Assembly: GCF_044762745.1 (NCBI RefSeq)
Contig: NZ_JBIWEX010000002.1
Location: 1 to 64,000, forward strand
Length of the DNA stretch: 64,000 nt
Origin: Psychrobacillus sp044762745
Lineage (GTDB): Bacteria > Bacillota > Bacilli > Bacillales_A > Planococcaceae
Direction of reading: 5' to 3'
Position numbers and translations under genes: made by a program. Shown here one piece after another: positions 17,988 through 27,340 of the stretch (its first letter is position 1; each line of letters opens with the position of its first letter). The notes below the pieces were generated by a model, which was not told the origin of the DNA, ran no database searches, and saw nothing but the letters and a program-made list of their open reading frames with translations.

Positions 17988-19367
17988 TTATTTTTGGAAA
18001 GGTTCAATGATTCGTTCTAACTGCATTCCACGTGAGCCTTTTACTAATACAATGGACTCTTCATTTATTTTTTCATTTAAAAAAGAAATGATTTGTTCAT
18101 GCTCATTTTCAACCCAAATTAGTTGTTCATCGTTAAATTGAGCTACTAGTTGTTTGTAAAGCCATTCCATTCTCGGTCCGAATAAACAAACACCTGTAAA
18201 CACTTTATCCGAGATACATGCGCTCATATCTTCATGATATTGCTTTTCGTTTACACCGAGTTCCAACATATCTCCAAGTACGAGCCATTTTTCTGATTTA
18301 ATCGTCGACTTTTCTACAAAAGAAATGGCTGCTTTCATTGATGTCGGTGCCGCATTATAAGCATCATTGATGAAAATCGCCCCATTTTTCGATTCCATTA
18401 CTTGCATACGCATGTCAGTTAAAACGATTTCGTTTAAAGCCACACGCATTTGCTCAGCTGTCAGCCCCACTTCTTTAGCGATCAATAAAGCAGCCAACGT
18501 GTTTTTCACTTGATGCTCTCCAAGTATTGGAATAGACATCTCTTCAGTTATCAAGCCTTCTGTAAGGAACTTACTACCTTGTTCGGTAAATGACACTTCT
18601 GCAATACGCAGATCATTAGCTTCCTCTGTACCAAAAGATATTGATTGTAGGGAAGGGACATTTTCTACAAACGGGCGAAGTAAAGGCTCATCGCCATCAT
18701 AAAAAAGTTTCCCTTTCTCCTGTAAGCCTGCAATAATTTCAAATTTTGCTTTTGCAATTCCTTCGCGTGAGCCAAGATCTTGCATATGCGCTTCGCCAAT
18801 ATTTGTAATTACTGCATACATTGGTTTTGCGAGCTTTGATAGAAACTCTATTTCGCCAAATGAACTCATACCCATTTCTAATACAGCAAATTCCGTATCT
18901 TCTTCGAGGGCAAGAATGGTTAAAGGCAATCCAAGTTCATTGTTAAAATTACCTTCCGTCTTTTTCACACGGAAATACGGAGAAAGGATGCCAGCTACTA
19001 AATCCTTCGTAGACGTTTTTCCATTCGACCCTGTAATTCCGATAAATGTAGCGTTCAATTCTTCGCGGTACGCTACCGCCATTTGCTGAAGTGCTTTTTC
19101 GCCACTGTCAACAAATAAAAGCGGAACGTCCTTTGGTGGATTCGGTTCATCTTTTAACCAAAGGGACGCAGCTGCTCCTTTATCAAAAGCATCTTGCACA
19201 AAGCGGTGCCCATTTACATTTTCCCCACGGAATGGGATAAATAAATCGCCGGGCTGCAACGTTCTAGTATTAATCGAAACACCTGTTACAAGTGGATTAT
19301 TTTCAAGGGATACATCTTCCCCTAACCAGTTTGCGATTTCTGCTAAACTTTTCTTCAACTTGCTCAC
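17988..19367 (-). CDS. murF: UDP-N-acetylmuramoyl-tripeptide--D-alanyl-D-alanine ligase
   Basis: The 459-residue Mur ligase has the ATP-binding loop GITGSNGKTSTKD (about 110-122), a central domain with NNELGLPLTIL, and the C-terminal domain. It adds D-Ala-D-Ala to the UDP-MurNAc tripeptide. It overlaps the end of ddl by 4 nt, so substrate maker and user are coupled. Confidence 0.97.
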   Translation of the reverse strand: MSKLKKSLAEIANWLGEDVSLENNPLVTGVSINTRTLQPGDLFIPFRGENVNGHRFVQDAFDKGAAASLWLKDEPNPPKDVPLLFVDSGEKALQQMAVAYREELNATFIGITGSNGKTSTKDLVAGILSPYFRVKKTEGNFNNELGLPLTILALEEDTEFAVLEMGMSSFGEIEFLSKLAKPMYAVITNIGEAHMQDLGSREGIAKAKFEIIAGLQEKGKLFYDGDEPLLRPFVENVPSLQSISFGTEEANDLRIAEVSFTEQGSKFLTEGLITEEMSIPILGEHQVKNTLAALLIAKEVGLTAEQMRVALNEIVLTDMRMQVMESKNGAIFINDAYNAAPTSMKAAISFVEKSTIKSEKWLVLGDMLELGVNEKQYHEDMSACISDKVFTGVCLFGPRMEWLYKQLVAQFNDEQLIWVENEHEQIISFLNEKINEESIVLVKGSRGMQLERIIEPFQK

Positions 19368-20437
19368 TCTCCGTCCTTTGAATGCTCAAGCTGTTGCTTT
19401 TCTTCGAAACGTTCTAGTGCAAGTGTGATTAGTTCCTCGATTAATCCAGGATAAGTCAAACCGGATTCCATCCAAAGCTTCGGATACATACTAATCGGCG
19501 TGAAACCTGGCATTGTATTTACTTCATTGATAATGACCTCTTCTTTATCTGTCACAAAAAAGTCTGCGCGAACAAGCCCGGAACAATCAAGTACTTTAAA
19601 TGCACGAATCGCTGCGTCTTCCATTTTCTTCAATAACTCAGCAGAGACTACTGCAGGAATCGCATAGTTCGTCGTACCGTCTTCGTATTTTGCTTCGTAA
19701 TCATAAAAGTCTTTCGTCGGCAATACTTCCCCCGCTATAGAGCATCTCGGATTATCATTGCCCAGCACACTCATCTCTAATTCGCGCGCGACGATTCCTT
19801 GTTCTACAATAATTTTACGATCGTATTTGAAAGCTAATTCTACTGCTTTAATTAGGTCTTCTCTGTTCGCTGCTTTTGTAATCCCTACACTCGATCCAAG
19901 ATTAGCTGGCTTGACAAATAATGGCCATTTTAAGCTTTCTTCCATTTGTTGAAGAAGAGCTTCTTGATTACTTCTCCATACTTTACGAATGAAGTGTACG
20001 TATGGAACTTGGGATAATCCTGCTACTTCAAAAAGTTGCTTCATCACTACTTTATCCATCCCTGCAGCAGACGCGAGCACTCCATTTCCGACATACGGTA
20101 AATTCAACACTTCTAGTAGACCTTGCACCGTACCATCTTCTCCATTTGGTCCATGTAGAAGTGGAAAAATAACATCCAAGTCATTTCCTTCTATTGGTAA
20201 GAAACTTGAAATATTATTTGGTTTGCTAGCTGCTTCTCCAAACTTAAGTGTTTCAACGGTTTCAGCTGGACCTGCCAAAACACTCCCTTTTCTCCATTCA
20301 CCAGTTTTTGTAATATATATTGGATATACTTCATATTTATCAAAATTTATCGCTTGTGTTACTGCTCTTGCTGTAAGTAAAGACACTTCATGCTCAGCAG
20401 ATTTACCACCGTAAAGTAAGCCTAATTTTATTTTCAT
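19364..20437 (-). CDS. ddl: D-alanine--D-alanine ligase
   Basis: The 357-residue ATP-grasp ligase has the N-terminal GGKSAEHEVS motif, the GxNGEDGT loop (LLHGPNGEDGTVQG), VKPANLGSSVGI and the C-terminal NEVNTMPGFTPIS. It supplies D-Ala-D-Ala to MurF and uses D-Ala from Alr, also in this window. GGAGGT precedes the ATG. Confidence 0.97.
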   Translation of the reverse strand: MKIKLGLLYGGKSAEHEVSLLTARAVTQAINFDKYEVYPIYITKTGEWRKGSVLAGPAETVETLKFGEAASKPNNISSFLPIEGNDLDVIFPLLHGPNGEDGTVQGLLEVLNLPYVGNGVLASAAGMDKVVMKQLFEVAGLSQVPYVHFIRKVWRSNQEALLQQMEESLKWPLFVKPANLGSSVGITKAANREDLIKAVELAFKYDRKIIVEQGIVARELEMSVLGNDNPRCSIAGEVLPTKDFYDYEAKYEDGTTNYAIPAVVSAELLKKMEDAAIRAFKVLDCSGLVRADFFVTDKEEVIINEVNTMPGFTPISMYPKLWMESGLTYPGLIEELITLALERFEEKQQLEHSKDGE

Positions 20438-20503
20438 TTGTAAATAACCTCCACGTTTTGGGATAATACTATTTTATCACGGACAGCATAATTAGATGAA
20501 TAT

Positions 20504-20818
20504 TTATCCGAATAATTTCAAGCCTACCACACCAAAAATAATACAACTTAAAAACAATAATTTTTTCCAACTTTTCTTCTCATGAAAAAAGTACATGCCT
20601 ATTAAGACACTTCCAGCTGCTCCAATTCCCGTCCACACTGCATAACCAGTTCCTACCGAAATATCCTTCAAAGCTAGTGATAATAGGAAAAAGCTTAAAC
20701 AAGCCGAAATAATGGTGAAAATTGTGTATTTCATATTTTGAAACCCATCCGAAAGCTTCATATTGACCACGAATGCTACTTCAAATATACCTGCAACTAT
20801 TAATACAATCCACGCCAT
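20504..20818 (-). CDS. Small multidrug resistance (SMR) subunit, second of a pair
   Basis: The 104-residue protein has four membrane segments. It carries the SMR glutamate in helix 1 (AGIFEVAFVV) and the conserved GYAVWTGIGAAGS motif. It starts where its partner stops (overlap at 20818). Paired SMR genes usually make heterodimers (YkkCD, EbrAB). Substrate specificity cannot be fixed from sequence. Confidence 0.88.
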   Translation of the reverse strand: MAWIVLIVAGIFEVAFVVNMKLSDGFQNMKYTIFTIISACLSFFLLSLALKDISVGTGYAVWTGIGAAGSVLIGMYFFHEKKSWKKLLFLSCIIFGVVGLKLFG

Positions 20819-21150
20819 TACGCACCCTCCTCTTCATCATCCACTAACTTTAACCCAATGATGCCAAAGAGTAATACACATAAAAAGAATAACTTACCAA
20901 AGCTAACCGCTTCCTGAAACCAAACAATTCCTACAATCACAGTACCAGCAGCACCGATCCCCGTAAAAATAGCATATGCCGTTCCTATCGGAATCGTCTT
21001 CATTGCTTTAGCAAATAAGAAAAAACTCACGATTAAAAAGATAATCGTAATGATTGAAGGTACTAGCTCAGTGAAACCATTTGCTTCCTTAAGGCCGATT
21101 GCCCAGACGACTTCAGTCAATCCTGCGATGATTAAAAATAACCAAGCCAC
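20818..21150 (-). CDS. SMR exporter subunit, first of a pair (Gdx/YkkC-like)
   Basis: The 110-residue, four-helix protein has AGLTEVVWAIGLK at its start and GTAYAIFTGIGAAGT in helix 3. This pattern resembles guanidinium exporters (Gdx) and YkkC more than EmrE. A GAGGTG site precedes the GTG start. I checked the 60 bp upstream for a guanidine-I riboswitch and saw no room for one. Confidence 0.86.
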   Translation of the reverse strand: MAWLFLIIAGLTEVVWAIGLKEANGFTELVPSIITIIFLIVSFFLFAKAMKTIPIGTAYAIFTGIGAAGTVIVGIVWFQEAVSFGKLFFLCVLLFGIIGLKLVDDEEEGA

Positions 21151-21293
21151 TTATAAACACCTCTGTTCTTTTACATTCACCCATTTTAGCACAAGGAGGT
21201 TTAAAAAATAATTAAAACCAAATGGTCTAACGAGATTAAAGATGCAGGGTTAGCATAATAGGGACATTGCATCTTCATGATAGGATCTTCGGG

Positions 21294-21391
21294 TTTGTCG
21301 TGTTGAGCGGTCTTTTTGTCGCGCTCGGGTAGTCTTTGTCGTGTTCGAAGGCTAGTTTGTCGCGTTCGCAGTAGATTTGTCTCGTTCAGCC
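21294..21391. repeat. Tandem array, about 20.5-bp period, motif TTTGTCGYGTTCG
   Basis: TTTGTC occurs at 21294, 21315, 21335, 21356 and 21376. Each is followed by a variant of G(T/C)GTTCG and then a variable filler. The spacing alternates 21/20 bp, close to two helical turns. It lies between the SMR pair and a palindromic repeat. No ORF spans it convincingly. Confidence 0.8.
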
Positions 21392-21420
21392 ATTTATTGG
21401 ATTTTATTTTCAGGAAATAG

Positions 21421-21603
21421 TGGATTGGAGCGGAAGGGCGGCGACTCCAGCGGGATGAGTGAGACAGATGAACCATCACAACGTACGCGTATGCGGCGGT
21501 GATGGTTCATCGCTCACCCCGCGGAAAGCGTCCGCCCTGCAGCGGAAATCCTAGCGGTAACCTAATAAAACTTTTTAGACGCATTATATCTAAATAGTGG
21601 CGT
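21421..21603 (-). repeat. Solo palindromic arm of the TIR element family
   Basis: A long imperfect palindrome has as its core an inner perfect stem (GATGAACCATCAC/GTGATGGTTCATC) within GGGCGG-type outer arms. It is followed by the family terminal sequence GACGCATTATATCTA. It corresponds to one end of the about 640-bp elements at 39452, 46268 and 53753. Confidence 0.85.
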
Positions 21604-21672
21604 ACCTTATAATTTCCTATAAGAAAATAAACGCCTTTGCAACTGAACGTTGCAAAAGCGGTTAAATAAACA

Positions 21673-22413
21673 TTAAAGTTCTATTAAAGATTCAACTGGC
21701 TTTTCTAAATGATGTTTTAAATCGCTTAGTACCTCATCTGGAAAGATGTTCTCAGGCAAACTTCGAATTTCAATTCCATAATTGGTTTTGCCCATTTTAC
21801 ATAAAGACATTAACACGCCGTCCTCGTAATAGTCGGCATATGCTCCAACTTTCTCCTTCGTCAATTCAGGCAAATCAATGTTGTTCTTTTTTCTCCAAAA
21901 AGCGGTAGATTTTGCTTTTTCACTTATTTGTTGATTGAAAACACTAGCTACTAGCTGTTTAAAGTCTTCTGTATCGCGGAAATAAATTTTCGTTATTTGT
22001 TCTCCCTCATCCGTTAAATAAACAAACCTATTTTGAAGATGATGATAAAACGGCAAACGCAATGTCTCTTTCTTATGTGCGATATACAACAACTCCGCTT
22101 GCTCTTGAGGGGATAACATGTTTAACTTACGTTCGTCGGTAAAATCTAATAAACATAAAGCAGTTGGTCTTTCTGTAAAATCCTTTAAAAAGCGATTATA
22201 TTGACCGTGCACAACAAACTCTAATTGGGTATGAATATTAAACGAGGCTTCTTCGTATTGATGTTTTAGCAATAAAAGAGCGGACAAATCCGAGAACTGT
22301 CGTAAAAACTGGTGAACAGAAATACCACTAAACAACACAAAATGCTCTATATCATTTACATGGACATATAAATGCGTTATATAATCTTCTACTTCTTTCA
22401 CTTTTTTCGCCAC
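21673..22413 (-). CDS. Uncharacterised protein
   Basis: This 246-residue soluble protein is mixed alpha/beta, with no signal peptide and no motif I recognise. The GTG at 22413 is preferred (GAGGGGTGG 5 nt upstream; start MAKKVKEVEDY). A longer frame to 22461 runs into the rodA promoter region. It is divergent from rodA; the meaning of that arrangement is unknown. Confidence 0.75.
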   Translation of the reverse strand: MAKKVKEVEDYITHLYVHVNDIEHFVLFSGISVHQFLRQFSDLSALLLLKHQYEEASFNIHTQLEFVVHGQYNRFLKDFTERPTALCLLDFTDERKLNMLSPQEQAELLYIAHKKETLRLPFYHHLQNRFVYLTDEGEQITKIYFRDTEDFKQLVASVFNQQISEKAKSTAFWRKKNNIDLPELTKEKVGAYADYYEDGVLMSLCKMGKTNYGIEIRSLPENIFPDEVLSDLKHHLEKPVESLIEL

Positions 22414-22523
22414 TAAATCCACCCCTCTATTCTCCATAATATAATAGCATGATTTTTCCAATGAAACATATTTATTTCAATCTTCGTCACTTATACCTAC
22501 AAGCCAAAAACATCTTTTTAGGC

Positions 22524-22529
22524 TATAAT
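22524..22529 (+). promoter_or_regulatory. Probable -10 element of rodA
   Basis: A perfect TATAAT lies 37 bp before the rodA start codon. No clear -35 is found at 17 bp, so the promoter call is tentative. Confidence 0.4.
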
Positions 22530-22566
22530 GAATAAGTGAAATTAGAAAGAAATTTAGGTGACTCTT

Positions 22567-23751
22567 ATGGAAAACAAAAAAGGCTTTGCCGATCGCTTCG
22601 ATTGGACCCTTGCTTTTATTATATTATTATTTTTAATTGTTAGTTTACTAGCAATTTCTTCTGCAGTAACGACTGGTCAATATGCCGCTTATAACTTTGT
22701 ATCTAAACAAGTTTTTTGGTACGGAGTCGGCGCTTTTATTATTGGTTTAGTCATGTTTTTAGAGCCGGAGCAATATAAAAAAATGTCCTGGTATATATAT
22801 GGTATCGGTGTGCTTCTTCTTATTGTTCTTTATATTTTGCCGGATAGTATGGCTTTTGTAAAACCTAAAAATGGGGCCAAAAGCTGGTTCCACTTACCTA
22901 TAGGGGATATTCAACCTGCTGAGTTTATGAAAACCTTTTATATTTTGGCTCTTGCCAGATTAATTACAAATCATCATGAAAAGTATTTAATCAAAGATTT
23001 AAAAACTGATTTAGTTTTATTAGGAAAAATTGCCGTTACAATGCTGTTACCACTATCCTTTATTCTTCTTCAGCCCGACCTTGGTACGGCTCTTGTATTT
23101 TTCGCTATTACCGCAGCATTAATCATAGTTGCGGGGATTACTTGGAAAATTATTTTGCCACTATTTGTAGGTGGTGCTAGTGTTGGTGTCTTACTTTTAT
23201 GGATGGCCCTTTATATGCAAGACTTTTTAGAAGCAAAGTTCGGCTTACAAGCCTACCAATTTGCCCGAATATATTCTTGGTTAGATCCATATTCCTATGC
23301 TTCCGATGAAGGGATGCACTTAATCACTTCTTTAAACGCAATTGGTTCAGGTGAAATTTTCGGAAAAGGTTATGGTGGACGAGTAGTATATGTCCCCGAA
23401 AACCATACAGACTTTATATTTGCCGTTATCGGTGAAGAATATGGTTTTATCGGAACGAGTATTGTCATCAGTATTTTCTTTTTACTCATTTTTCATTTGA
23501 CGAAAATTACGCTTCAGCTGAAGGATGCTTATAGCACATATGTGTGTGCCGGAATCATTGCTATGATCACATTCCATGTATTCGAGAACATCGGTATGAC
23601 AATTCAATTACTACCGATTACTGGAATTCCACTTCCGTTTATAAGTTACGGTGGTAGTTCGCTTATGGGTAATATGCTCGCACTCGGCTTAGTGTTTAGT
23701 ATGAAGTTCCATCACAAAACGTATATGTTTGCAAAAAATGAAGATGACTAA
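22567..23751 (+). CDS. rodA: Rod shape-determining glycosyltransferase RodA (SEDS family)
   Basis: The 394-residue SEDS protein has about ten membrane segments, the large extracellular loop motif LDPYSYASDEGMHLITSLNAIGSG, and the C-terminal LPITGIPLPFISYGGSS signature. SEDS proteins polymerise lipid II with a class B PBP. RodA is favoured over FtsW because of its 394-residue length and monocistronic setting. The ATG at 22567 follows AGGTGA by 6 nt. Confidence 0.93.
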   Translation: MENKKGFADRFDWTLAFIILLFLIVSLLAISSAVTTGQYAAYNFVSKQVFWYGVGAFIIGLVMFLEPEQYKKMSWYIYGIGVLLLIVLYILPDSMAFVKPKNGAKSWFHLPIGDIQPAEFMKTFYILALARLITNHHEKYLIKDLKTDLVLLGKIAVTMLLPLSFILLQPDLGTALVFFAITAALIIVAGITWKIILPLFVGGASVGVLLLWMALYMQDFLEAKFGLQAYQFARIYSWLDPYSYASDEGMHLITSLNAIGSGEIFGKGYGGRVVYVPENHTDFIFAVIGEEYGFIGTSIVISIFFLLIFHLTKITLQLKDAYSTYVCAGIIAMITFHVFENIGMTIQLLPITGIPLPFISYGGSSLMGNMLALGLVFSMKFHHKTYMFAKNEDD

Positions 23752-23754
23752 GAA

Positions 23755-23870
23755 AAGCGCAAGCGCCTATGTCTGCCCCGACAGGCAAATGGGGAAAAGC
23801 GAGGAGGCAGCTCCTCAGCCACCGCAGCTTTTTCACATTTGACCCCGAGGGGCAAGGCGCTGGAGTCTGG
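23755..23870 (+). repeat. Intergenic repeat R2, short form
   Basis: The segment begins GAAAAGCGCAAGCGCC and ends GGGGCAAGGCGCTGGAG. It contains CGACAGGCAAATGGGGA and TTTGACCCCGAGGGGC. The same segments, in the same order, recur on the opposite strand at 49724-50014, where two extra hairpin modules interrupt them. Confidence 0.85.
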
Positions 23871-23900
23871 ACAATTACCTAAAAAAAGCAATAGTACCTA

Positions 23901-23955
23901 AAAAGAGTGACTCTAAAGTTCATGTTTATACGAACTTTTCGAGCCACTCTTTTTA
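23901..23955. terminator. Bidirectional terminator between rodA and the 45-residue gene
   Basis: A long hairpin is formed by AAAGAGTGACTC with GAGCCACTCTTT, with an inner AGTTC/GAACT stem. A-runs and T-runs flank both sides. Confidence 0.85.
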
Positions 23956-24090
23956 ACTTTGCGTGTGTGGAGTTTGTGCTGGTGGTGCTAACGCTTTAAG
24001 TATGTCAAGTCTCGATTTTGTCATTGTAACAGTAACACCCAGCTTTGAAAGATTACTTACAATTTTCTTTAAATCAACTTCCTTTGCCAT
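23953..24090 (-). CDS. Small conserved-type protein, 45 residues
   Basis: The ORF starts MAKEVDLKKIVSNLSKLG and ends with a proline-rich tail (APPAQTPHTQS). GAGGTGG lies 5 nt before the ATG and a terminator follows at once, so it looks like a real small gene. It has no signal peptide or membrane segment. I do not recognise a function. Confidence 0.7.
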   Translation of the reverse strand: MAKEVDLKKIVSNLSKLGVTVTMTKSRLDILKALAPPAQTPHTQS

Positions 24091-24272
24091 TCTATCCACC
24101 TCGTCCTCTCCAGTTATTATTACGATTTATTGTGAAAAAAGTTTCTTCTTTTAATTTTGTTTTTATCATACCACTTTTTTATTCATTTTAAACTTTCTTT
24201 TATATTACATATTTTAAACTTTTGTAAACCAAGCTAGTAATGAAAAATGTAATCAAAAAGGAGTGGTTTTCA

Positions 24273-24686
24273 ATGAATGTCAAAGATGTGATGAGTAAAG
24301 AAGTCGTGACATGCAATCCACAAGATTATGTAAATGAAGTTGCAGACCAAATGCGAACACTTGATATTGGTTGTTTGCCAGTTGTCAGTAACAAAAAACT
24401 AGTCGGCATGATTACTGATCGAGATATCGTGACACGTTCTGTTGCAAAAGATGTGCGAAGTAAAGTAGAAGATGTCATGACGAAGTCTGTTATTTCCGTC
24501 TCCCCTAACGATACGACAGCAGATGCTTCCATTGTGATGGCTCGCAATCAAGTTCGCAGACTCCCGGTAATAGAAGATGGATTACTTGTTGGATTTGTAT
24601 CATTAGCTGATTTAGCATTTCCTTTTCCACATGTACAGGAAATTTCCAACGCTATGGAAAGCATATCCGAACCACGTAATTATTAA
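24273..24686 (+). CDS. Tandem CBS-domain protein (YhcV-like)
   Basis: The 137-residue protein consists of two CBS domains (about 1-60 and 70-130: GCLPVVSNKKLVGMITDRDI, VRRLPVIEDGLLVGFVSLAD). Such stand-alone pairs bind adenine nucleotides and often have regulatory roles. The ATG at 24273 follows AAGGAG by 9 nt; the longer frame from 24240 lacks an RBS. Confidence 0.9.
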   Translation: MNVKDVMSKEVVTCNPQDYVNEVADQMRTLDIGCLPVVSNKKLVGMITDRDIVTRSVAKDVRSKVEDVMTKSVISVSPNDTTADASIVMARNQVRRLPVIEDGLLVGFVSLADLAFPFPHVQEISNAMESISEPRNY

Positions 24687-24693
24687 ACATATG

Positions 24694-24726
24694 AGCTATC
24701 CCCAAATTTTAGTGGGATGGCTTTTT
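24694..24726 (+). terminator. Terminator of the CBS gene
   Basis: AGCTATCCC/GGGATGGCT form a stem with one wobble pair, followed by TTTTTATT. Confidence 0.85.
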
Positions 24727-24843
24727 ATTCTACTTCATTTTTTTTGCTGTATACATTAAATAGGGACTTCATTTCCTATGTGCCAAACTGTATGGAAACG
24801 TGTAATATAAAGAGTAGAAGATTGTCAGAAGGCAGGTTTATGC

Positions 24844-26007
24844 ATGAAAAAAACTCTTTTTATATTAATGTCCATACAGTTTTTAGTTTATCTTGGATTC
24901 GGAATTATCATTCCAGTGTTACCGGAAGTAATTTTACAGCAAAATTATCATGAGGTTCATGTTGGTGGTTTACTAACTGTTTACTCACTAGCTTCGTTTT
25001 TCACCGCTCCTCTTTGGGGAATGCTATCGGATCGTGTTGGTCGAAAAACACTTATTTTAGTTGGGCTAGTTGGATTTAGCTTAAGCTTCTGGCTATTTTC
25101 TTTATTTTTCGATTCGCTGTTTATGCTTTATTTGTCTCGTGTAGTGGGAGGATTATTCTCTGGTGCACTTTACGCAGCTGTAACGGGATTTGCGGCCGAT
25201 TTATCGGATGAAGAAAATCGTAATAAGTATATGGGCTTTCTTGGGATGTCGATTGGTTTAGGCTTTATTTTTGGACCTGCAATTGGTGGCGTATTAGGAC
25301 ATGTGAATTTAGCATTGCCTTTTACAGTTTCTGCTCTATTATTACTTATCATTTTTGTGTATGCGTTTATTGTTTTGAAAGAGCCAGAACGTATTGGGAA
25401 AGCTAACAAACGTGCACTTCTTCCGAAAGGCGCTGCAAGTCTTTGGAGTTATCGTATTAAGTATTTGTTCTTGTTTTCATTTATGGTAACGTTTTTACTT
25501 GCTGGTTTAGAGGCTACATTCCAATTGTTCCAAATTGAAAAGATTGAAATTACACCGCTCCAAATTGGATACTTGTTTATGTTTAGTGGGTTTGTCGATG
25601 CAGCTATCCAAGGCGGAGTAGTGCGACGGATTAAAAATGGTACGGAAACGAAATGGCTATTATATGCACAAATTATTACTGCTATCGGTCTGTTTCTAAC
25701 CGTATTTACGAATAGTATTTTCTGGGCAGGTTTGTCTTTATGTGTGTTTACTGCTGGTAATGCACTTGCAAGAACGACTATTGTTTCACTTACTTCGAAA
25801 GAGTCAGGTGGACGCTACGGGACGGCAGCCGGGATGGCGTATTCGATGGACAATCTTGGACGTATCATCGGTCCGCTATTATTCGCATGGTTATTTACCG
25901 TTGAACCAGATAATATTTATGTAGTGTCGGGTGTGCTTGCAGTACTATCTATTGGATTGATTTTTACATTCCGTAATTCAGCAAGATCACTAAAAAATGT
26001 GGAGTAA
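24844..26007 (+). CDS. MFS transporter, DHA1-like drug/proton antiporter family
   Basis: The 387-residue protein has 12 predicted membrane segments. Motif A is present (GMLSDRVGRKTLILVG), along with FGPAIGGVLG of motif C type in helix 5, which marks antiporters. The substrate cannot be predicted. AAGGCAGG precedes the start. It is monocistronic between a terminator and a VOC gene with its own leader. Confidence 0.88.
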   Translation: MKKTLFILMSIQFLVYLGFGIIIPVLPEVILQQNYHEVHVGGLLTVYSLASFFTAPLWGMLSDRVGRKTLILVGLVGFSLSFWLFSLFFDSLFMLYLSRVVGGLFSGALYAAVTGFAADLSDEENRNKYMGFLGMSIGLGFIFGPAIGGVLGHVNLALPFTVSALLLLIIFVYAFIVLKEPERIGKANKRALLPKGAASLWSYRIKYLFLFSFMVTFLLAGLEATFQLFQIEKIEITPLQIGYLFMFSGFVDAAIQGGVVRRIKNGTETKWLLYAQIITAIGLFLTVFTNSIFWAGLSLCVFTAGNALARTTIVSLTSKESGGRYGTAAGMAYSMDNLGRIIGPLLFAWLFTVEPDNIYVVSGVLAVLSIGLIFTFRNSARSLKNVE

Positions 26008-26077
26008 GATTTCATCTTACGTATATTGATTATATAAATTTATAGAGGCTATAATTAACTGAAGGAGTTGATTATTA

Positions 26078-26476
26078 ATGGAAAAAGTTAGACCATTCCT
26101 AATGTTTCAAGATGGCAAGGCAGAGGAAGCAATGAATTACTACACTTCAATCATTGAAGACTCAGAAATTACAAGTATTGTTCGCTATGAAGCGAATGAA
26201 CCTGGTGATGAAGGAACTGTAAAGCAAGCTACTTTTACGTTAAAAGGGCAAGAATTTATGTGCATTGACAGTAATGTAAAGCATCAGTTTTCCTTTACTC
26301 CTTCTTTCTCAATTTTTGTTACTTGTGATACTGAAGAAGAAATTAACAATCTGTTTCAAAAACTGATCGAGGATGGGCAAGCACTAATGCCAATTGGTGA
26401 TTATGGTTTTAGTCAGAGGTTTGGTTGGCTAAATGATCGGTTTGGAGTATCATGGCAACTAAATCTTCCTAATTAA
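26078..26476 (+). CDS. VOC superfamily protein (PhnB-like)
   Basis: The 132-residue protein has the PhnB/3-demethylubiquinone-methyltransferase-like pattern (FLMFQDGKAEEAMNYYTSI, GDYGFSQRFGWLNDRFGVSWQL). Members are small VOC-fold proteins of mostly unknown substrate; the methyltransferase label is a database habit. GGAG lies upstream of the ATG. Confidence 0.85.
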   Translation: MEKVRPFLMFQDGKAEEAMNYYTSIIEDSEITSIVRYEANEPGDEGTVKQATFTLKGQEFMCIDSNVKHQFSFTPSFSIFVTCDTEEEINNLFQKLIEDGQALMPIGDYGFSQRFGWLNDRFGVSWQLNLPN

Positions 26477-26561
26477 AAAATACTATATTAAAAGCAACAC
26501 GGTATTACCTCATTAGGGGTAATACCTACTTTTATATTATTATGAAATAAACCCATATATT

Positions 26562-27098
26562 TTATATAACTCTTTTCCCTAACCAATGAGCAAATAAAAC
26601 AAGAGGAATTATAAGAAAACATAAAGGTAGACTTATAATAATAATCTTCCACGTTATGACTTCATTTACTAACAAAGCTTTCTATAACACTAAACTGTAT
26701 GGAAGTATGATTATTAAAGATGTTATCGCTCCTGGAGTTATCGAACGGAAAAATATTGCTTGACCAATATGGGTAAATGCATGGATGAAAAAAGTTAATG
26801 TTACTGCTGTAAAAAAATAGATATTAGCAAATGCTCCGTGAGTTAAGTATTGGTTAGCCATAATTGTAGAACTGCTAACAAACAAAAATATAATTAATAC
26901 TGCAAAAGCAAATTGTGCTGTGGACATGGAAAATTGTTTAACTACTCGATCAGCTAACTTTTGGGGTAATCTTTTATATACTTCGTGTCTATTCTTATTT
27001 AGCCAATTTTCGACCATAATAATTTCTTCGAAGTCATGAAAAATAAATAAAATAGGAAACAACCATATAAGAGTTTGAACATTTATCCATAGATCCAT
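26562..27098 (-). pseudogene. HXXEE-domain membrane protein interrupted by an in-frame TAG
   Basis: The reading frame starts at 27098 with four or so membrane segments and the HDFEE motif (FIFHDFEEIIMVENWL) that defines the HXXEE family. It stops at TAG (26682-26684) after LPYSLVL. The same frame then continues open to TAA at 26562, encoding KALLVNEVITWK and another membrane helix ending AHWLGKRVI, which looks like the missing C-terminus. A single nonsense change, a sequencing error or a shortened but functional protein (138 residues) are all possible. Confidence 0.7.
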
Positions 27099-27340
27099 AC
27101 CTCTACCTCTCTCAATTCATATTTGGCTCACTTTAAAATATGAAATTTTATAACTATTATACCAATCTTTAATTATGTAGTTATATACAAAAGGTGCAAT
27201 TGAAAAAACTCCATAATCAAGTGTAAAGGGCTGTTTTTTTTCGACCAATTTTTTCATCTATTTTGCAGGTATCTTTTGTGAAATGTAGAACTGTTAAACT
27301 GACGTTTCTAATAATTTTTTCGGGAAAGAAGGTTAGTTGA

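Noticed and set aside
21151..21290. Guanidine-I (ykkC) riboswitch before the SMR pair
   Set aside because: Only about 60 bp lie before the GTG start ahead of repeat DNA and the conserved riboswitch core is not visible.
21294..21391. CRISPR array
   Set aside because: Repeats are about 13 bp and degenerate, spacers about 8 bp, and no cas gene is present. The same holds for 59208-59290.
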